NCBI RefSeq assembly: GCF_021991835.1
Contig: NZ_JAHDAU010000001.1
Span: forward strand, 620,001-684,000
Length of the DNA stretch: 64,000 nt
From: Polaribacter sargassicola
Lineage (GTDB): Bacteria; Bacteroidota; Bacteroidia; Flavobacteriales; Flavobacteriaceae
Direction: 5' to 3'
Positions 59,063-64,000 of this stretch are shown here, in pieces; position 1 is the first letter of the stretch, and every line of letters begins with the position of its first letter. The notes below the pieces were generated by a model. It was not told the DNA's origin. It saw nothing but the letters and a program-made list of their open reading frames with translations, and did no database searches. The translations under genes and the position numbers were made by a program.

Positions 59063-60043
59063 ATGTTAAGGAATAGAATTAAAATAAAAAAATTAAAAGA
59101 GAAGAGGAATATTTATACCTATAAATCAATTCTCTTTTCTTTATTTTTTATTCTTTTTTCTATAAATATTGTGTCACAAGATAGTATACCAATTGCTAAA
59201 GACTTAACAGAAGAAAAGGATTTAGAATTTCAGAAGTTTTTCTTTAAAGCTTTATCAGAAAAATCAATAGGAAACTATAAAAAGGCTATTGAAAATTTAG
59301 AAAACTGTAATCAAATTACAGCCAATAATGTTGCTGTATTTTTTGAGTTTTCTAAAAATTATTTTTTACTTAATAATACTTTATTAGCAAAAGAGTATAT
59401 AAACAGGGCTTTAATTAAAGATCCAAATAACATTTGGATGCTAAAACATTTGGTTAAAATAAAAATAAAAGAAAAAGATTTTTCTGCAAGTATTTTAACT
59501 CAAGAAAAAGTAGTTGCTTTAAATTCTAATGAGAGAGATTTATTGGTAAAGTTATATTTACAAAATAATGAAGTTGCAAAAGCATTGGCTTTATTAAATA
59601 CGATGGAAAAAGAGAAAGTGCTTTCTCCTAGTTTAAAAAAGTTAAAATTAAATCTAGAAAAACCGAATAAAAAGGTGATTTCAGAGAGCAAATCAAATCA
59701 GAACCTTTCTTTAAAAGAGCAGTTTAAAGCAAATAAATCTTACGATATTTTAAAGAAAATTATAGAAACGTCTAAAGATAATTCTGAAATTCTTGAGTAT
59801 AGTAGTAAAGGAGTCGCTCTTTTTCCCGCTCAACCTTTTGTGTATTTAATGAAAGGAAAAGCTTTAAATTATAAGAAAGAATATAATGTTGCGTTAACTA
59901 CTTTACAGAATGGTATTGATTTTGTTATAGAAGATGATGTAGAAGTAGAGTTTTATAAAGAAATGATAAAATCTTATAAAGGTTTAGGTAACGCAAGAGA
60001 AGAAGAAAAGTTAGCCGAAAAAATAAAAAAAATTAAAAGTTAA
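59063..60043 (+). CDS. Tetratricopeptide-repeat protein, secreted
   Basis: A 326-residue protein beginning directly after the preceding stop. A basic stretch precedes the signal-like helix (about residues 22-38, SILFSLFFILFSINIVSQ), so a start slightly further in is possible. TPR-like helices follow: EFQKFFFKALSEKSIGNYKKAIENLENC, FFEFSKNYFLLNNTLLAKEYINRALIKDPNN and a later VYLMKGKALNYKKEYNVALTTLQNG. It probably acts as a periplasmic scaffold. The role is unknown; neighbours point to envelope assembly. Confidence 0.85.
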   Translation: MLRNRIKIKKLKEKRNIYTYKSILFSLFFILFSINIVSQDSIPIAKDLTEEKDLEFQKFFFKALSEKSIGNYKKAIENLENCNQITANNVAVFFEFSKNYFLLNNTLLAKEYINRALIKDPNNIWMLKHLVKIKIKEKDFSASILTQEKVVALNSNERDLLVKLYLQNNEVAKALALLNTMEKEKVLSPSLKKLKLNLEKPNKKVISESKSNQNLSLKEQFKANKSYDILKKIIETSKDNSEILEYSSKGVALFPAQPFVYLMKGKALNYKKEYNVALTTLQNGIDFVIEDDVEVEFYKEMIKSYKGLGNAREEEKLAEKIKKIKS

Positions 60044-60045
60044 AG

Positions 60046-60816
60046 ATGAAAAGTCTAAAGTATTTTGCGCTGTTTTTAATCATATTTACTTCTTGTAAAT
60101 CAAACAAGAATTTAATGGATACAGATAATATAGCCAAAGAAATGTCGGCAAAAAAAGTAATAAGAAAACACATATCTTCAGATTTTGATAAAGAATCTGT
60201 AGACGCAAAATTGAAAGCAAATTTTAATGACGGAAAAATAAAGCAAAATATTTCTGTAAATTTAAAAATGATAAAAGACGAGGTAATTTGGTTAAAGGGT
60301 ACCAAGTTTATAAATGTATTTAAAGCTAAAATAACACCAACTTCGGTAAAATTTTATTCACCAATTGCAAAGGTTTATTTTGATGGTAATTTTGAACTTT
60401 TAAAAGATTTGTTAGGTGTAGATATTAATTTTAATCAACTACAAAATTTATTTTTAGGTCAGTCTTTAATCAATTTAAAAGAAGATAAACAAAACATAGA
60501 TATAGAAAATAATTCGTATGTTTTGTCTCCAGAAAATCAACAACAATTATTTGATATTTTCTTTTTTATAAACCCTTCTCATTTTAAGTTAGATAAACAA
60601 TCTGTAGTAAATTCTTTAAAAGAACAACGATTAGATATTTTATATTCTTCGTATAATTTTATAGATAATGTATATTTTCCTTCAGAGATTAAAATAATTG
60701 CCAAAGAACCAAAAAAGGTTACAAATATAGATTTTGTTTTAAAATCTGTAGAATTTAATACAGATGTTGATGTTTCTTTTTCTATACCAAAAGGGTATAA
60801 ACAAATTAAATTGTAG
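60046..60816 (+). CDS. DUF4292 family lipoprotein
   Basis: A 256-residue predicted lipoprotein: MKSLKYFALFLIIFTSC with lipidated Cys at about residue 17. The remainder resembles DUF4292, with patterns DAKLKANFNDGKIKQNISVNLKMIKDEVIWLKGTKFINVFKAKITPTSVKFYSPIAKVYFDGNFELLKDLLGVDINFNQLQNLF, which recall LolA/LolB-like lipid-binding barrels that carry lipoproteins or lipids in the periplasm. That link is from family knowledge and not proven. It starts 2 bases after the TPR gene; the next gene overlaps its stop by one base. Confidence 0.8.
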   Translation: MKSLKYFALFLIIFTSCKSNKNLMDTDNIAKEMSAKKVIRKHISSDFDKESVDAKLKANFNDGKIKQNISVNLKMIKDEVIWLKGTKFINVFKAKITPTSVKFYSPIAKVYFDGNFELLKDLLGVDINFNQLQNLFLGQSLINLKEDKQNIDIENNSYVLSPENQQQLFDIFFFINPSHFKLDKQSVVNSLKEQRLDILYSSYNFIDNVYFPSEIKIIAKEPKKVTNIDFVLKSVEFNTDVDVSFSIPKGYKQIKL

Positions 60817-62051
60817 TGATAAATAAAAAGTTATACATATCAATTTTAATAATTTTATTTAGTTTTTTTTCTGTTAAAAGCCAAACAAGAAAACAGCTAG
60901 AAGCACAGCGTATAAAATTAAATAAAGAAATTAAACAAGTAAATTCTTTGTTGTTTAAAGAGCAAAAAAAAGAAAAAAATGCTCTTGAAGAATTAAAAGA
61001 TTTAAATAAAAAAATTGAGGTAAGAGAACGTTTAATTGCTACTATAAATTTAGAAGCTAATGCACTTTCTAAAGAGATTAGAGTAAATGAAAATGAATTA
61101 GAAAAATTAAAAAAAGAACTTAAAAAGTTAAAAGAAGATTATGCAAGTATGATTTTAAAGTCATACAAAAGTAAATCTCAACAAAGTAGAATAATGTTTT
61201 TACTTTCTTCTCAAGATTTTTATCAAGCTTACAAAAGATTAGAGTATATGAAACAGTATACTTCTTATAGAAAAAAACAAGGAGAAGGTATTGCTAAGCA
61301 AGCAAAAGTTGTTGAGAAATTAAATGACTCTTTACTCTATCAAAAACAAGTAAAAGATACTTTAATACTTTTTCAGAAAAATCAAAAACAAGAAATTGAA
61401 GATGATAAAAAAAATCAAGAAAGGTTAATTTCTTTAATAAAAAAGAAAGGAAGTAAGTATAAGCGAGATTTGCAGAAAAAAGTTGCAGAAGAGAAAAAAG
61501 TTACTGCAAGTATAGATAAATTAATAAGAGATGAAATTGCAAAGGCTAATAAGGTTACAAAAACAAAGTTAAAAACCACGCCAAAAACGGTTAAGAAAAA
61601 CGAGTTTGTTTTAACACCAGAAGCAAAAGCCTTAGCTGCAAGTTTTGAACAGAATAAGGGAAAATTACCTTGGCCAGTAAGAGAAGGTATTGTTGTAAGA
61701 AGATTTGGTACACAGCCTCATCCTTCTTTTCCTGGAATTACAATAAATGGTACAGGTTTACATATTGTAACCGCATCTGGTAGCACAGCTAATGCAATTT
61801 TTAAAGGAACTGTTTTAAATGTATTGGTAAGTAAAGAAGGTAGAAAAAACGTTTTAATACAACATGGTAACTATATTTCTTCTTATAATAATTTAGAATC
61901 TGTTTATGTGAAAAAAGGAGATAGAGTAGGTACAGGGCAAAAAATTGGTCAGATTTTTACAGATAAAGTTTCTAATAAAACAACTTTAATATTTGTGTTA
62001 TTTAAAAATACAACAAGATTAAACCCTGCTTCTTGGATTCTGAGAAGATAA
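60816..62051 (+). CDS. EnvC-like murein hydrolase activator with degenerate LytM domain
   Basis: A 411-residue secreted protein starting at a GTG that overlaps the previous stop (TAGTG). Signal peptide about 1-22 (ending FFSVKSQ). A long coiled coil (about 24-245) follows, rich in Lys, Glu and Leu. The C-terminal LytM/M23 domain (about 285-411) begins GKLPWPVREGIVVRRFG. The M23 zinc ligands are absent: the HxxxD site reads NGTGLHIV, the second His region reads SSYNNLESV, and the usual HLHFE reads TTLIFVLF. As in EnvC, it would not cut peptidoglycan itself but activate amidases at the division site. Co-transcription with DUF4292 and TPR genes suggests an envelope unit. Confidence 0.88.
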   Translation: MINKKLYISILIILFSFFSVKSQTRKQLEAQRIKLNKEIKQVNSLLFKEQKKEKNALEELKDLNKKIEVRERLIATINLEANALSKEIRVNENELEKLKKELKKLKEDYASMILKSYKSKSQQSRIMFLLSSQDFYQAYKRLEYMKQYTSYRKKQGEGIAKQAKVVEKLNDSLLYQKQVKDTLILFQKNQKQEIEDDKKNQERLISLIKKKGSKYKRDLQKKVAEEKKVTASIDKLIRDEIAKANKVTKTKLKTTPKTVKKNEFVLTPEAKALAASFEQNKGKLPWPVREGIVVRRFGTQPHPSFPGITINGTGLHIVTASGSTANAIFKGTVLNVLVSKEGRKNVLIQHGNYISSYNNLESVYVKKGDRVGTGQKIGQIFTDKVSNKTTLIFVLFKNTTRLNPASWILRR

Positions 62052-62055
62052 AACC

Positions 62056-62550
62056 TTATTCAGAATAATATCTAATATTTTTTTGAAGTATAATAGAGTT
62101 TGGTAATGTAATTAAATCTTTTTCTGGTGTTTTTAAGGTGATAAAAAAAGCACCAATATCTCTTATTTCTCCGGTAATATTATTGTCTTTTTCTAGAACA
62201 GTAATATAATCTCCTATTTTAACAGGGTAATTAATATATAAAATTATACCAGCTGTAATGTTAGAAAGTATAGACCATTGAGCAAAAAAAGCAATCCCTA
62301 AAATGGTTAAAAAAGAAGAAACGTATATAAGCAGCTGTTTTTCATCTACACCCCAAAGAAAAGATATAAAAACAATTACTGTTATATAAATAAGTATACT
62401 AATTATTTTGTTGGTAACTAAAATTCTAGCTTCTTGAAATCCAAATTTTATTTGAATATTTTTAAGAGAATTGGTAATTAATATTCTTAAAAAAAAAGCA
62501 ACTATAAAAATAGTTACAGATGTTATTATTTTATAGTTGTCTAATTCCAT
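62056..62550 (-). CDS. Small MscS-family mechanosensitive channel protein
   Basis: A 164-residue membrane protein with about three transmembrane helices (about 8-28, 44-66, 74-105) and the short MscS beta domain (FAQWSILSNITAGIILYINYPVKIGDYITVLEKDNNITGEIRDIGAFFITLKTPEKDLITLPNS). Length is far below full MscS proteins (about 280 residues): it ends right after the beta domain with no C-terminal vestibule domain. The 3' end is 4 bases from the convergent EnvC-like gene. It may still form a small channel, a form common in this phylum. Confidence 0.85.
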   Translation of the reverse strand: MELDNYKIITSVTIFIVAFFLRILITNSLKNIQIKFGFQEARILVTNKIISILIYITVIVFISFLWGVDEKQLLIYVSSFLTILGIAFFAQWSILSNITAGIILYINYPVKIGDYITVLEKDNNITGEIRDIGAFFITLKTPEKDLITLPNSIILQKNIRYYSE

Positions 62551-62564
62551 AGCTAAGGTTTATT

Positions 62565-63074
62565 TTAAAGAAAAACTTTTTTTAGTGCACCTGCTTCTTT
62601 TGGGTCTAATCTTCCTGCTAACACTAAACTCAATTCTTTACGTCTTAAAGCGTCTTCAAAGCGGGTTTTCTCTATTTCTGTTTCTGGTATAAGTTGTGGT
62701 ACTTGTACAGGTTTTCCTGTTTCATCTACAGCAACAAAAGTATAAATACCTTCGTTAACTTTAGTTCTTTGGCCAGATTGTCTATCTTCTATCCAAACAT
62801 CAACATATACTTCCATAGAAGATTTAAAAGCTCTAGAAACTTTTGCTTCTAAAGTTACTACACTTGCAACGGGTATTGCTTTACTAAAGGCAACATGGTT
62901 TACAGATGCTGTAACAACAAGTCTTCTAGAGTGTCTTCTGGCTGCAATACTACAAGCTCTATCCATTCTAGCAAGTAACTCACCACCAAATAGATTATCT
63001 AAATAATTAGTTTCACCTGGTAAAACTAAATCTGTAAGTACTGTTAATGATTCTAGTGGAGTTTTTGCTTCCAT
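62565..63074 (-). CDS. Hotdog-fold acyl-CoA thioesterase (YciA/BFIT type)
   Basis: A 169-residue thioesterase hydrolysing acyl-CoA to free acid and CoA. The family pattern is present: LPGETNYLDNLFGGELLARMDRACSIAARRHSRRLVVTASVNHVAFSKAIPVASVVTLEAKVSRAFKSSMEVYVDVW. Asn/Gly in LFGG and the Asp in MDRA region form the active-site helix of the hotdog fold. It lies 14 bases upstream of the MscS gene and may be in an operon with it. TATATTTG on the minus strand lies 20 bases before its ATG. Confidence 0.9.
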   Translation of the reverse strand: MEAKTPLESLTVLTDLVLPGETNYLDNLFGGELLARMDRACSIAARRHSRRLVVTASVNHVAFSKAIPVASVVTLEAKVSRAFKSSMEVYVDVWIEDRQSGQRTKVNEGIYTFVAVDETGKPVQVPQLIPETEIEKTRFEDALRRKELSLVLAGRLDPKEAGALKKVFL

Positions 63075-63094
63075 AAATAATATAATATTTTTGG

Positions 63095-63102
63095 CAAATA
63101 TA
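63095..63102 (-). promoter_or_regulatory. Putative -7 element of the thioesterase gene
   Basis: On the minus strand TATATTTG matches TANNTTTG exactly, 20 bases before the ATG at 63074. Confidence 0.45.
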
Positions 63103-63148
63103 AGAATAGCTTATTTAAAGAAAACCTTTAACTGTTAAAGAAACTTAT

Positions 63149-64000
63149 TTAATTTAAAGTTTCATCTAATAACCAAGCGTCTTTAGAGATTGTTTTTTGA
63201 ATCTTGTAAAGGTTATTAATAGCATCGTTACGGTTAACATAGCTATTAAACACAACTTGTATTAATCCCCATTTATTGGTACCAATTATAGAAGCATTAA
63301 AACCTTTTTCTTTTAGTTGATTTACTTTTGTTTCTGCATTTTCTATAGCTTGAAATGCACCAGCAACTATATGGTAAGGTTTATAAACTTCTTTAACAAC
63401 ATTTAAATCTATTGTTGGTAAAGGATTAGAAATTACAAATGTAGCAGCTTGTATTTTCTTTTGTATTGCTATTTCTTTTTTAGCTAAAACTTCTTTCTGT
63501 TGATTATTTTGATAACCATTATAACCAGCAAAACCTAAAGTTAACAAAATTGCTGCAGATGCTGCATATTTTATAAAAGCAGGTATTACTTTTTTATCAT
63601 CATTTGTAGATGATGTAACAGGTGTTAATGGTTTTACTACAACATTCTGTTCTTTTAATCTTGGAATTGCAGTAGATTTAACAGTGCTTAAACCAAACGA
63701 TTCTGTTAAGTAATTAACGTTAGTATTTGGTTCAAAAATAATTTGTTTGTTTTCATTTAGCATTAAAACACCCAAATTATCTATCTCTATCGCTTTAGAT
63801 TGTAATTGATTTTGCCATTTAATTACAGACAAAGAAATTGCAGAAGAAGCTTTATCAAAAGATGTGTTTTCTGCAGAAGCAATATAATTAGCTAATAAAC
63901 CATCATTATGTTTTAAATGACTGTTAAACGTAATTTGTTTTGTAGGCGGATAAAAAGTTTGCATATCTCTATCCATCTTAGCTCCAATTCTTGTAGTTAC
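63149..64000 (-). CDS. SPOR-domain protein with N-terminal HU-CCDC81-like domain (5' end cut by window)
   Basis: The frame is open to the end of the window (64000), so the ATG at 63976 is internal; about 284 residues are visible and roughly 30 are missing. The N-terminal part (TFYPPTKQITFNSHLKHNDGLLANYIASAENTSFDKA) matches the prokaryotic HU-CCDC81 domain, a DNA-binding-protein-like fold found in Bacteroidota. A transmembrane helix (about residues 140-157 of the visible part, KYAASAAILLTLGFAGY) follows, then a SPOR domain at the C-terminus (YHIVAGAFQAIENAETKVNQLKEKGFNASIIGTNKWGLIQVVFNSY), which binds bare peptidoglycan at the division site. Such proteins are envelope-division linked. Confidence 0.88.
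   Translation of the reverse strand, partial: VTTRIGAKMDRDMQTFYPPTKQITFNSHLKHNDGLLANYIASAENTSFDKASSAISLSVIKWQNQLQSKAIEIDNLGVLMLNENKQIIFEPNTNVNYLTESFGLSTVKSTAIPRLKEQNVVVKPLTPVTSSTNDDKKVIPAFIKYAASAAILLTLGFAGYNGYQNNQQKEVLAKKEIAIQKKIQAATFVISNPLPTIDLNVVKEVYKPYHIVAGAFQAIENAETKVNQLKEKGFNASIIGTNKWGLIQVVFNSYVNRNDAINNLYKIQKTISKDAWLLDETLN

Noticed and set aside
1..64000. CRISPR arrays, rRNA, tRNA and phage genes
   Set aside because: I found no regularly spaced repeats, no rRNA-like or tRNA-like segments, and no capsid, terminase or integrase proteins by reading the intergenic regions and coding frames.

Overview
The window looks like chromosome from a marine member of the Flavobacteriaceae (Bacteroidota). 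A Polaribacter-like genus is my guess, not something the sequence proves. The support is very AT-rich DNA, two surface proteins with type IX secretion (T9SS) C-terminal signals, TonB-type outer-membrane receptors with carboxypeptidase-regulatory N-domains, DUF4374 and DUF4292 lipoproteins, weak Shine-Dalgarno signals, and repeated matches to the Bacteroidota -7 promoter element TANNTTTG 16-40 bases before starts. I see no rRNA, tRNA, CRISPR array, phage or insertion sequence.

Layout. 1-1229: the end of cytochrome bd subunit II, a small membrane protein and a VOC-fold protein. 1280-11911: an iron-siderophore locus. On the minus strand are a TonB receptor and a DUF4374 lipoprotein, then two FecCD-type permeases, an ATPase, a binding lipoprotein and a siderophore-interacting flavoreductase. 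Divergent on the plus strand are an AraC/PchR-like regulator and a Fes/IroE-like esterase. Together these could bring ferric siderophore across both membranes and release the iron by reduction or hydrolysis. 12091-18460: a TolC/adaptor/RND efflux operon with a PII-like protein and a DUF2892 protein, carrying two families of short dispersed repeats between its genes. 18846-28916: a T9SS surface protein, a BrkB-type membrane protein with a striking hairpin at its start, a TonB-receptor-like barrel, a very small Cys-rich ORF, and a 1149-residue protein that I read as a PPi-type PEP carboxykinase. 29198-32915: rnpA, a C-terminal-processing protease and a DUF6909-like protein.

32945-48494 is a surface-polysaccharide operon: a Wzz-like protein, rfbBAC, a nonulosonic (sialic-like) acid cassette, a sialyltransferase-like protein, flippase, polymerase, an O-antigen-ligase/GT4 fusion, a WcaF-like acetyltransferase, a WcaI-like GT4, an initiating glycosylphosphotransferase and a GT2. 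The dTDP-rhamnose pathway lacks rfbD here. 48544-64000: purD, a MurG-like glycosyltransferase, a PhoR/PhoB-like two-component pair, a second T9SS protein with lamin-tail domains, a PolB-like exonuclease, an ABC-F ATPase, a four-gene envelope operon (nucleotidyltransferase, TPR, DUF4292, EnvC-like), a short MscS channel, a thioesterase, and a SPOR protein cut by the window end.

The most interesting items are the nonulosonate cassette with a synthetase-phosphatase fusion next to a sialyltransferase-like gene, the ligase-glycosyltransferase fusion, the Cys-rich micro-ORF that shares its 3' end with an opposing terminator, the ~90-bp inverted repeat pair, and the hairpin abutting the brkB start.
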